DNA of 64,000 nucleotides from CAZLMG01 sp964560765 (lineage in GTDB: Bacteria; Bdellovibrionota_B; Oligoflexia; Oligoflexales; CAZLMG01). The position numbers and the translations under genes were made by a program. The notes beneath the pieces are model-generated. The model was not told the DNA's origin, did no database searches, and saw nothing but the letters and a program-made list of their open reading frames with translations. The stretch covers positions 21,328 through 85,327 of the forward strand of contig CAZLMG010000018.1 of the NCBI GenBank assembly GCA_964560765.1. Direction: 5' to 3'. The first letter of the stretch is position 1; each line of letters begins with the position of its first letter. This document shows positions 48,027-56,259 of this stretch, one piece after another.

Positions 48027-49619
48027 ATGAGGAGTCGGCGCGCCCCATTCTCACTGCTGATATTGCTGGCGCTTGGCCTTGCCGGTGAGCCTTTGCTGGC
48101 AAAGGTCCAAAAGTCACCGCATATGCGAGACTGGGACAGTTTGCGAGCCCTGCCGAAGAAGTTCAACGTCGAGCATCGCCTCAAGTTGCCGAAGGGTTCG
48201 TCGAGGATCGGCCAAGTTGTTTATGGGCACCCCAGCATTGGCTACTTTGAAGCCAATGACTTTGCGCTGGCAAATGGCGAGCTGACGTTGCGTTTCATCC
48301 CACCTACCTACAGGCAACCCATTTTGGTTTTTGCGCGCTCACAGAAGGGTGTGGGAGCGTTTGTACGTATTGGCAGCCTTCGTCTGCAGTCACCGCTACC
48401 CGCTGCTTTTTCGGGCATTGATATCAAAGCGGCCGACGGCGCATTTACGACTCCCTTCTTTTTACTGGGGGGAACTCTTCCCCTTGGGAACTTGGACGAT
48501 GCTCAGCGAGTGGTGCGCCGTGGACAGGCGCCTTTGCGTTCCAAGCAGCGTTTTTCGTTTGTCATGGTGGTAAATCGACTGGGCGAATTGGTTTGGGTGT
48601 ACATACCTGCAGTCAATAACCAACCGTTTCATTCCTACATTAACGTTCAGCAGGTTGAGCCGGGGAATTACGCCTTTTTACTTGGCGAAAAGGATGGTTA
48701 TTTTGCCGTTGTCGATCAGCGAGGCGAGTTTGAGGCGCGATTTCTTTCCAAGCAGAAGTCCATCGACCTGCCCATGCATCACGACTTCATTGTTAGCAAG
48801 GACCATGCTGAGCTAGTTACACTCAGCAATGACATCGTCAAAGTGAAAGAGCAGGGCCTCGAGGTCTCTTACTTGGTGAACAATATTGTCCGTGTAGATC
48901 TCGAGCGGCGCACGTGGAAAGAGCTGCTGAATTTTACTAAATACTTTCAACCTGGCAAAGATCCCTATTGGGTCGAAAACAAGCAGCGTGAGCGCTTTGT
49001 TGGCTGGGGCCTGGAGCGGGCCGATCATGACTTTGTCCATGCCAATTCCTTGAATCCCGCTCCTTCTGGCGGCGTTCTAACGGCGCTCAAGCATTTGGAC
49101 CGAATCGTCATGCTGCGTGACGACTTTTCCGCCATTGCGTGGGTTGCGGGCCCGTCTCCAAAAGACGATTTCCGTGTCAGTGGAAAAGCTCGCTTTTCGC
49201 ATCCGCACAGCCCGCGCATGCGTGACAGCACGAGTTTGGTGATGTTTGATAATGGCTTTCGCACCCGTCGAAGTCGCATTCTTGAGCTTCGACTCGATCG
49301 CGCCGCTCGAAAAGCCGACTTCGCTTGGGAGTGGTTTCCTCCGCGCAAACTCTATAGTGGTAATCGCTCATCGGTGGCTATTTTGCCCAACACCAACGTG
49401 CTTGCATACTTCGTTGCGCCAAAAGTGGATGGGCGCAGTGAAGACCGCGATCGAGAGCACGACTATTTGTACGAGGTTGCATATCCCAGTGGACGAGTGG
49501 TGGCATCGATGAAGTTGAGCTTTGCCGCGCCGAGCGCTGGCTTTCACGCCGTGCCGATGACCAGCATCGGCAGTGATTTGGTTGTAAGCTCGGAGACGGC
49601 GAGAGAGCTCGCGCCCTAA
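48027..49619 (+). CDS. Exported arylsulfotransferase (ASST)-like protein
   Basis: 530 residues with a signal peptide ending EPLLAK. Beta-propeller-like body with ASST-type motifs: HHDF at 251-254, DFVHANSLNP (His338), FSHPHSPR (390-397) and FDNG (407-410). They correspond to the histidine and Arg/Asn positions of the PLP-independent sulfotransferase active site, so it may transfer a group in the periplasm. The donor and acceptor are unknown. It is third in the VTC-DUF4956 operon, a place commonly taken by CotH-type kinases in other bacteria. A diverged copy lies at 59694-61307. Confidence 0.82.
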   Translation: MRSRRAPFSLLILLALGLAGEPLLAKVQKSPHMRDWDSLRALPKKFNVEHRLKLPKGSSRIGQVVYGHPSIGYFEANDFALANGELTLRFIPPTYRQPILVFARSQKGVGAFVRIGSLRLQSPLPAAFSGIDIKAADGAFTTPFFLLGGTLPLGNLDDAQRVVRRGQAPLRSKQRFSFVMVVNRLGELVWVYIPAVNNQPFHSYINVQQVEPGNYAFLLGEKDGYFAVVDQRGEFEARFLSKQKSIDLPMHHDFIVSKDHAELVTLSNDIVKVKEQGLEVSYLVNNIVRVDLERRTWKELLNFTKYFQPGKDPYWVENKQRERFVGWGLERADHDFVHANSLNPAPSGGVLTALKHLDRIVMLRDDFSAIAWVAGPSPKDDFRVSGKARFSHPHSPRMRDSTSLVMFDNGFRTRRSRILELRLDRAARKADFAWEWFPPRKLYSGNRSSVAILPNTNVLAYFVAPKVDGRSEDRDREHDYLYEVAYPSGRVVASMKLSFAAPSAGFHAVPMTSIGSDLVVSSETARELAP

Positions 49620-49626
49620 TTGCGTT

Positions 49627-51006
49627 CTAACCCCGTCGCGGCAGTTTCAGCACTTGACCAGCGAAAACATTTCCTTGCCGCAGATGATTCAGTTCCTTGA
49701 TGGCGCTGACCGAAAGCTGGTAGCGTTTGGCAATGCCGGTTAGCGTATCGCCTCGGCGTACTTTGTAATGTTGGATGGGTGTCTGCGCCGCAACTCGTGG
49801 GTTAGGTTGCAGGCGTAGTGTCTGGCCGGCGAAAATACGCTGAGTTTTCATATTGTTGAGGCGAGCGATTTCGGCTGCCGTCATGCCATAGCGGTTGGCG
49901 ATCTGGGTCAGATTCTCGCCGCGGCGTACGACATGCGATTTGCTGGCGACGACCTTCGGAGCTGGAGCTGAGCGTTGTTGTAGTGCTGCCAGCCGATTCT
50001 GTACCCGTTCTAAGGATTTGGCGGCGCTTGCAGTTACCCAGATTTCGTATTTACCCTCGCCTTGAGGCGTTCGGCTGCGGTAGAGCGCGGGATTCCACTC
50101 CTGCAGCTGTGATAAAGGGATGTCGGCAGTTCTGGCTAAATCCGCCAAGTGCACCCGCTTGGGCACAGCAAAAGCTTGCAGCTCGGGAAAATTTTCGGCA
50201 CTTGGGTTGCGAAAGCCAAAGCGCTCCGGATGATGCCCAATGATCGCTGCGGCGAGGAATTTAGGAATATAGTTCATGGTTTCTTTCGGGAGGGCCTTGC
50301 GCTCTGCCAGTTCCCAAAAGTCGCGAGATGTGGAGCGCATGATGGCGCCGAGAATGCGCATCTCGCCAGCGTTGTAGGCGGACATGGCCAAGTACCAGGA
50401 TTGGAACACATTATTCAGGTCTCGAAGGTATCGGGCAGCGGCAACGGTTGCACGAATGGGATCTCGACGCTCATCGATCTCCGTATCGACACTCAGTCCG
50501 TAGCGACGGCCTGTTGCCGGGATAAATTGCCAAATGCCGACGGCACCTGCATGTGACCGAGCCCGATTTTGAAATCCTGATTCGATGAGCGCCAGATAGA
50601 ATAGCTCAGTAGGAAGGCCCTCTTGGCGCAAGGTCTTTTCGATCAGCGGGCGATAAGTATGGCCGCGATCGAGAAAGCGTTGGAATCGCTCTCGGTCTCG
50701 TTCCGTGAAGTATCGGATCCATTGGTCGACCCGGGCGTTCATTTCCAGAGGGATGCTGTGGCGTGCCTCAGGCTTAGCCTGCGGGCTGATGTCTTGCTCT
50801 TGAAAGACCGGCTGTGTCGAAAGCTGGGCGGTTTGAGTGAAGCCGGTATCGACCTCGTTGATCCATTGATTGATATGCTCACTGCCGCCTTTTGGTGCCA
50901 TAGACAGGGGCGGAGACATGGTTGAGTTAGGATGATACGAGCGCGGCGTCGTAGTGCACGCTGCGACAAGGAGGAACGTTCCGGTCGCCACGAGGCGATG
51001 AATCAT
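49627..51006 (-). CDS. mltD: Membrane-bound lytic transglycosylase D with LysM repeats
   Basis: 459 residues. Lipobox VAAC (Cys17), then the SLT domain with catalytic Glu142 in LALIESGFQNRARS and conserved AVGIWQFIPATGRRYGL, AMSAYNAGE and NYIPKFLAA. The C-terminus has two LysM modules (VVRRGENLTQIANRYGMTAA and YKVRRGDTLTGIAKRYQLSV) for glycan binding. It cleaves peptidoglycan to anhydromuropeptides on the outer-membrane side. It converges with the ASST-like gene, 7 bases apart. Confidence 0.94.
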   Translation of the reverse strand: MIHRLVATGTFLLVAACTTTPRSYHPNSTMSPPLSMAPKGGSEHINQWINEVDTGFTQTAQLSTQPVFQEQDISPQAKPEARHSIPLEMNARVDQWIRYFTERDRERFQRFLDRGHTYRPLIEKTLRQEGLPTELFYLALIESGFQNRARSHAGAVGIWQFIPATGRRYGLSVDTEIDERRDPIRATVAAARYLRDLNNVFQSWYLAMSAYNAGEMRILGAIMRSTSRDFWELAERKALPKETMNYIPKFLAAAIIGHHPERFGFRNPSAENFPELQAFAVPKRVHLADLARTADIPLSQLQEWNPALYRSRTPQGEGKYEIWVTASAAKSLERVQNRLAALQQRSAPAPKVVASKSHVVRRGENLTQIANRYGMTAAEIARLNNMKTQRIFAGQTLRLQPNPRVAAQTPIQHYKVRRGDTLTGIAKRYQLSVSAIKELNHLRQGNVFAGQVLKLPRRG

Positions 51007-51156
51007 AGCATGCGCTCCTTCCCTGGAGTCCGCGATGAAAAGGACGCGGATGCAGACTTGGTATCAGCCGACGAAATTGCACTGTGGGCTTCTAATCACT
51101 GCATTTATTTTAGCACGGTCGGTACTGGGTCGCCAAAATTGGAATGAACTCGGGCA

Positions 51157-51172
51157 TGGCACGTGGTTTGCA
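51157..51172 (+). promoter_or_regulatory. Consensus sigma-54 promoter for the CBS gene at 51259
   Basis: TGGCACGTGGTTTGCA matches the sigma-54 consensus TGGCACG-N4-TTGCW at every defined position. The predicted start near 51183 leaves a 76-base leader. This is the best promoter match in the window. Confidence 0.75.
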
Positions 51173-51258
51173 AGTGGCTATAGTTGCAGAGGAATATGTG
51201 AAGATGTGCGCGAAATGACGCGATCGGCTGGACGAATTCGAGCAAAAGGAGGTGGAGC

Positions 51259-51675
51259 GTGAGTGAGATGACCGTCAGTGACCTAATGACTAGGAGTATC
51301 GTCACCGTGGGAGCCGACGACAATTTGGCGCACGCGCGGGACGTTATGGATACGGGCCATTTTCGGCATCTGCCGGTCGTGAACGATGACGGTGAGCTGG
51401 AAGGAATTCTTAGCCAGCGGGACATGCTGCGCATTATGGCTGGAATTGAGCGTATTCCTTACAGTGAGCAGCGTCGGACGCTAGGTGCGACGAAAGTTGC
51501 GGAAGCGATGACCGTCGAGCCGGACACCGTCCTGGCGGATACGCCATTGAAAGATGCTGGACAGGTTTTGCTGGAAAACAAATACGGTTGTTTGCCGGTG
51601 GTCGAGGGGACGACATTGGTCGGCATCCTCACAGAAGCCGACTTCGTTCGCTTTGCTCTGGAGCAGATTGACTAG
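51259..51675 (+). CDS. CBS-domain pair protein
   Basis: 138 residues from GTG 51259, with AAAGGAGG 7 bases upstream. Two CBS units: VMDTGHFRHLPVVNDDGELE with GILSQRDMLRI, and VLLENKYGCLPVVEGTTLVG with ILTEADFVRFA. Short form without catalytic domain; likely binds adenine nucleotides and modulates a partner. It converges with the VWA lipoprotein gene. Control by a consensus sigma-54 promoter is shown by 51157-51172. Confidence 0.92.
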   Translation: MSEMTVSDLMTRSIVTVGADDNLAHARDVMDTGHFRHLPVVNDDGELEGILSQRDMLRIMAGIERIPYSEQRRTLGATKVAEAMTVEPDTVLADTPLKDAGQVLLENKYGCLPVVEGTTLVGILTEADFVRFALEQID

Positions 51676-51689
51676 ATAGAACCCGCAGC

Positions 51690-52892
51690 TTATTGGGATT
51701 GAACGTTTAGCCAGTAAGTGTTGGGGTATTCTTTGTTGTCGAGACCTCGGGCCGTGATGGTGAAGACGTTGCGTACAGTTTGGCCCGGTTGCTTAAACGG
51801 GGTAAAGGGCTCGGTTTCAAACAGCCACACTCCGGCCCTAGTGGGATCGGGAGCATAGGTGCGAACGGGGATGGATTGGGGGCCCGTGACACCGGGTGCC
51901 GTCAACAGCGCGATGGGAGTCGCCGTGGACAAGCCCACCGTTGGAATGCTCAGCTCCACAACCTTGTCGGCCAGATCTGCTGCCTGGGTGACGATGCGAA
52001 ATTGATTTGAAATGGAGCGCAAGTAGGCCTCGGCTTGGGCGCCATTCGAGCCGCGATTCAAATACACCGTATTGATCGCAGCATTCGGGACGGCGTTACG
52101 TAACGCGGTCACGGAATTGGCTCCCGCCAGCTTATGCACGCCTGCCGCATCATTTTCGTCATAGGGGCCATTGGCACTAATGGTAGGTAAGCCATCGGAA
52201 AGGAAGTAGATGACCGTATTGCCGGTGGCGCCAGACAGTGCGGCGCGGGCCGCGTCAAAGCCAGCCTGGTAATTGGTAGAGCCGCCGGCGCCGTCCTCGT
52301 AACCACAGAAGTTAAACGTGTTCACTTTGAGAATAGAGTCAAAGCTATCGATGCCTTGCATGGCCAGGCGCTGGGTTGCGGCTTGGGCGAAGCTGACTTC
52401 ACCGACGGTGATCACATCGTCCGGACGCTTTGCTGCTTTGAGCTTTTCTAAAATTCGCTTGGCGGCACGCAGTCGTCCGCAACTCAAGCCAAGAGTATCT
52501 GCCGGGTCAGCCGTGCGCATCGAACCTGAATAATCGACGACGAATAAGACGTTCAGTCGACCAAACGCCCGTGGACAGAGCTCACCAGCGAGTTGCACGC
52601 GGCCGGTACTCAAACTATTTACCTGTAGAAGCTGTGGCGCGCCGTCGGCGGTGCACGCCCCCCGCAGTTGAAAGGCTTGGCCGCCATCGCCGGTCAAACC
52701 GTCTTGATTCTGGTTTTGGTTCTGATTGAAGTTATCCTGATTCTGCTGCTGATTCTGTTGCTGGTTTGGATCAAATGGGGTGATTTGTTCCGGGGTGGTG
52801 GCTTCGCCGCGCTCTGCCGCAAAGCGTGCCTTTTGGCAACCGACCAACGCAGCCATGCCCCATGCGAACAAAAATACTGACAGCCGACGCAT
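51690..52892 (-). CDS. VWA-domain lipoprotein with Gln/Asn-rich tether
   Basis: 400 residues from ATG 52892, with GGGAG 7 bases upstream. Lipobox LVGC; then a Gln/Asn-rich stretch (about residues 43-64) that probably spans the periplasm or forms a surface tether. The von Willebrand factor A domain (from about 112) has the metal site DYSGS (120-124), GSTNYQAGFDAA and FLSDGLPT. Such proteins bind partner proteins or matrix through a divalent ion. The last 90 residues form an extra beta domain. Upstream lies a sigma-54-type site. Confidence 0.88.
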   Translation of the reverse strand: MRRLSVFLFAWGMAALVGCQKARFAAERGEATTPEQITPFDPNQQQNQQQNQDNFNQNQNQNQDGLTGDGGQAFQLRGACTADGAPQLLQVNSLSTGRVQLAGELCPRAFGRLNVLFVVDYSGSMRTADPADTLGLSCGRLRAAKRILEKLKAAKRPDDVITVGEVSFAQAATQRLAMQGIDSFDSILKVNTFNFCGYEDGAGGSTNYQAGFDAARAALSGATGNTVIYFLSDGLPTISANGPYDENDAAGVHKLAGANSVTALRNAVPNAAINTVYLNRGSNGAQAEAYLRSISNQFRIVTQAADLADKVVELSIPTVGLSTATPIALLTAPGVTGPQSIPVRTYAPDPTRAGVWLFETEPFTPFKQPGQTVRNVFTITARGLDNKEYPNTYWLNVQSQ

Positions 52893-52977
52893 ATCCAACT
52901 CCCGTATTGATCACGTGCGCAGTTGAGGAGGATCAAATTTAACCCATGGCACCCACTCCACGACGTGCTGGTCTATA

Positions 52978-52994
52978 CGCAAGGGCCGAGCCAT
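52978..52994 (-). promoter_or_regulatory. Sigma-54-type promoter for the VWA lipoprotein
   Basis: Read leftward ATGGCTCGGCCCTTGCG: GG and GC 10 bases apart, -12 TTGCG and -24 TGGCTCG each one base from consensus. The predicted start near 52967 leaves a 75-base leader. Confidence 0.45.
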
Positions 52995-53136
52995 TCATAA
53001 ATAACCAGTAATTGTGGACGGTTACTTAGCAGCATCGGGTTCGAAAGTGCGGATGGGGGCGACAGCTGTCTAATTTCCCAGCGACTGTGGGCCTCGCCAT
53101 CAATAAAGATTCTGAACTCTGACTTTCGGCAAAAGA

Positions 53137-54987
53137 TCATTCCTTGAGTGATGTGGACATGAATTGCAGTCGCTCCCAGATACTGCGCTTCATGGTTGCT
53201 CCCTCTTCAATATCCTTTATCTGCTGAGTTAGGACCGCCAAGGATTGATCCAGCTGCCGCTGAACCGCACCCTCTGCATCACGGTGTGTATGTCGGGCCA
53301 ATTCCAGATAAGCCCGTAGCGCATTTGCCATCATGCTGCGTGTATCCATGCCAACCACATTAAAATCAAAATAAACAAGAGACCGTCCACTACTGTCGGT
53401 TGCCACGATACCCCAGGGATATCCTGAGCCTCTATGGATGATCACCTCACTGGTGAATCCTTCTTGTTCCAGAATTCGCATGGCTTCCCGCCCTACTTCT
53501 GGCGAAGCAAATATGCCCGTGAGCAGCATGTCCGTGCCAAATCGGCCAAAATTTCGATCAGTCAGTTCACCGAAACTTCTGACGTCAAACAGGCCGCCAA
53601 GAGCATCGGTGAACACGCGCTTGGATGGCAAGTCGTACTCTTTCATGCCGTCGATCAAGCTGGCCAAATTCCCTCGCGCCACACCCATGGCTTCGCCCTG
53701 TTGGATCACCAGGCGGTCCATTACCTCGAAGTTCGGTAGCCGATCCTTGATGAGTTCAATGAGTTTCACCAATGCTTGAGGTCGATCGAGTCGATAGAGC
53801 CTCATCACCGATTGCACCAAGACGGCGGGTATCGGCACGTCAATCTGAGCCGAAGATTTGGACGAGAGCATTCGCTGAAAGATGCCTTGCCCACTTTGTT
53901 CACTGTTCAGTACTTTCTGTACCGTTTGTTCAATGAGCATGGCCGTGGCCGTCACGTCTCGGTGCAGGTCAGCGTTGCCTAGTAAATCCAAAAAAACAGC
54001 TTCGTCGGGATTCTGTCGCAAGCGAGCCTCGACGATCGGCATAGCTTCTTTTACGGCCTGATCATAGTGCCGCTGAATGACCTCGGTACTTTCACCAGAG
54101 TACCAGGTGCCGTAATCACCCGTACGTTGGCGGAGGGCACGGATGGTGGCCCCTCTGCCCATGCGCTGCTCAAAGATCTTCCAGGCTTCACTATGGAGGA
54201 CAGCGCGGAATGCGGCTTCGCCCAAGGGAAGGTCTGGACTCTTGTCGGGGATGAAGTCCACTCGGACATCGTATTTACCGGAAGCCTTCTGATCGTAGAA
54301 TCTCGCTGAGGTGTATCCGACCCAAGTGTTCTTTGGGGTCACTTGCGCCTTGTTTTGACTCTTCAAGTAGCGATTGAGGGTCTCGTGAAAGAAGTGACTC
54401 TTTACCTGGAACTCGCTGAGCGTGGGATGGTTGATTGCGGGATCGATAGACGCGATTTTCCAGGTAAAGTGCGAGTGACCCAGCCCGAAGGATTGCTGTT
54501 GAACAGGCGGCTGTGCCGGATTTCGCAAGGCTTGTTTATCGAGATGAATTCTTAAGTTGTTTAAGTACAAGTTAAGGTTTTGCCGTATATCGGTCGCCAG
54601 TTGGGCGGAGCTGGCGCTAGAAAACGAATATACGGACTCAAGAAGTTGTTTGGATTCCTGATAGCGTTTGTCGGCGAACACGTTTTTCTGCATGGCGGAC
54701 GTTTCGACAATCACTAACTCAGCGGTGAAATTTCCATGCTTGAGAGTGGCTTTCGCAACCTCGCCTGTCAGTTCTCCGACTGAATAGGTCCGCAGCAAAC
54801 GGGACATGGTCTCCTCGACATAGCTGGTGGCTAAGTCGGAACATCCCGCGGAACTTCCCTTTGCCGGCTGATCGAACACCCACCAGGAGCATAAAACGAG
54901 CAATGCCAGTGAACTCTTGGCTCGCAACTTTTGTTCCAAGACACTTGCGTGACTGCAGTTGGATTTAAACTCATGGATTTCGTGCAT
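53137..54987 (-). CDS. Large exported protein of unknown function
   Basis: 616 residues from ATG 54987; a longer start at 55056 is possible and neither has a good ribosome binding site. A hydrophobic segment (SSLALLVLCSWWVF, about residues 25-38) preceded by basic residues is probably a signal or anchor. The rest is mainly helical and charged, with two Tyr/Phe-rich regions, and ends WERLQFMSTSLKE. I recognise no family. Its start overlaps by 17 bases the end of the upstream gene, so the two are coupled and may act together. Confidence 0.72.
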   Translation of the reverse strand: MHEIHEFKSNCSHASVLEQKLRAKSSLALLVLCSWWVFDQPAKGSSAGCSDLATSYVEETMSRLLRTYSVGELTGEVAKATLKHGNFTAELVIVETSAMQKNVFADKRYQESKQLLESVYSFSSASSAQLATDIRQNLNLYLNNLRIHLDKQALRNPAQPPVQQQSFGLGHSHFTWKIASIDPAINHPTLSEFQVKSHFFHETLNRYLKSQNKAQVTPKNTWVGYTSARFYDQKASGKYDVRVDFIPDKSPDLPLGEAAFRAVLHSEAWKIFEQRMGRGATIRALRQRTGDYGTWYSGESTEVIQRHYDQAVKEAMPIVEARLRQNPDEAVFLDLLGNADLHRDVTATAMLIEQTVQKVLNSEQSGQGIFQRMLSSKSSAQIDVPIPAVLVQSVMRLYRLDRPQALVKLIELIKDRLPNFEVMDRLVIQQGEAMGVARGNLASLIDGMKEYDLPSKRVFTDALGGLFDVRSFGELTDRNFGRFGTDMLLTGIFASPEVGREAMRILEQEGFTSEVIIHRGSGYPWGIVATDSSGRSLVYFDFNVVGMDTRSMMANALRAYLELARHTHRDAEGAVQRQLDQSLAVLTQQIKDIEEGATMKRSIWERLQFMSTSLKE

Positions 54988-55510
54988 AATGGGCTCGCAA
55001 GACGCGATGGGGATCGGACATAATTCCGACAACCGCATCTCGTTCAAAATAGTCAAAACCGTGGAATAGATCTGGGTGTTGCCGCAGAAGATAGACTAAT
55101 GAGTTGAACAGCGACGCTTGCGATAGCGTCAGTTGTCGTGTCATCTCTAATCGATCGCCATAACTCTGCGTCGTTTGCTTGGCGTCAAATATCTGAATCA
55201 TCGCGCTTGTCTGTCCAGCTAGGGTGTTGGCAAATGGTCGTATGGCCGGATGGGCGACCAGCAAGTCAACGACGACTTCGCCGAGACCTCCGATGATCAC
55301 GCCGGGATACCCTCGCCCAGAGATGACCTCACTGACAAGAACTCCCCCCTTGCCGATGGCGCGAACTCGTCCGGGAGCTGATATGCAGGCTAGCGTAAAC
55401 GCATTCATGGGAATGAGCGTGGCCATAGGTTCAAGTTCCCTAACGAATGAATGACGGGTGACACCTGAGAATACTTGGGTCTGGATCAGCAAGATCGAGA
55501 CCAAGTGCAA
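54971..55510 (-). CDS. Protein of unknown function coupled to the preceding entry
   Basis: 179 residues if started at TTG 55510 (an in-frame stop lies shortly upstream); ATG 55426 is an alternative giving 151 residues. The TTG version carries a hydrophobic N-terminus (LVSILLIQTQVFSGVT) that could be a signal. The body is small and Gly/Val-rich (IGKGGVLVSEVISGRGYPGV, GGLGEVVVDLLVAH) and then helical (TLSQASLFNSLVYLLRQHPD). No recognised family. It is the first gene of a two-gene unit with the large exported protein gene. Confidence 0.6.
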   Translation of the reverse strand: MHLVSILLIQTQVFSGVTRHSFVRELEPMATLIPMNAFTLACISAPGRVRAIGKGGVLVSEVISGRGYPGVIIGGLGEVVVDLLVAHPAIRPFANTLAGQTSAMIQIFDAKQTTQSYGDRLEMTRQLTLSQASLFNSLVYLLRQHPDLFHGFDYFERDAVVGIMSDPHRVLRAHYARNP

Positions 55511-55702
55511 AGTAGGCGTGCGGTGGCAACCAGTGTCTTAGCGATCTCCGTACCAATAACAGGTGGAAACATCGGGAAATTTCCTCGTGCTGCGACTCTT
55601 GAGAAAGAGAGGGGGCTGTGGTCGTCAGGATCGGGCAGGCATAATTCATTAGCCACCGAGGAAAACCCGGGGCCCGTGATCACTGCGGAAAGTCAGCTAT
55701 GG

Positions 55703-55802
55703 NNNNNNNNNNNNNNNNNNNNNNNNNNNNNNNNNNNNNNNNNNNNNNNNNNNNNNNNNNNNNNNNNNNNNNNNNNNNNNNNNNNNNNNNNNNNNNNNNN
55801 NN
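55703..55802. other. Assembly gap (100 N)
   Basis: A run of exactly 100 N separates two contigs and is probably a placeholder of unknown length. It removes the last codons of mscL and possibly other sequence. The contig order across it rests on scaffolding only. Confidence 0.95.
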
Positions 55803-56215
55803 AACTCCTGATCTTTTGTGAGCGGCGGCGGTGCCGCCGGCGCAGCGGCTTCGGCTTTCGCCCGACTGCGCGTCACAAACTTCAGGAACTTAACCATAAA
55901 GATGTAAAGGGCGAGGGCGACGATCAGAAAGTTCACGACTTCGCCTAGAAATAGGCCATAAGGAATCTCTTTGGCGCCAACGACGAACTTCCAGGTCAGA
56001 TAGCCCTGCTCTGCCGGCAAGAAGAGTCCCAATGTTGGCATGATCAGGTGCTTCACCAAAGACTCGATAATTTTGCCGAACGCCCCACCGATGATGACAC
56101 CGACGGCAAGATCGACCACGTTGCCTTTGAGGGCAAACGCCCGAAATTCGCCGAGAAAGGAAGTGGCGACATCGCGCGCCTGGAACGCAGCGCCGCGGGC
56201 TCTTTCAATGTTCAT
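55803..56215 (-). CDS. mscL: Large-conductance mechanosensitive channel, C-terminus lost in the gap
   Basis: About 137 visible residues from ATG 56215 (GAGGAGG upstream). MscL signature: FALKGNVVDLAVGVIIGGAF in the first membrane helix, the second helix VVNFLIVALALYIFMVKF and a charged linker ending PPPLTKDQE. The usual C-terminal LLTEIRDLL-type helix would follow inside the gap. It releases solutes on sudden osmotic down-shock. The gene lies 44 bases after the amylase gene on the same strand. Confidence 0.93.
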
Positions 56216-56259
56216 AGGTTGTCCTCCTCTATAAAAGGATGGACGTCATATCATCGGAG

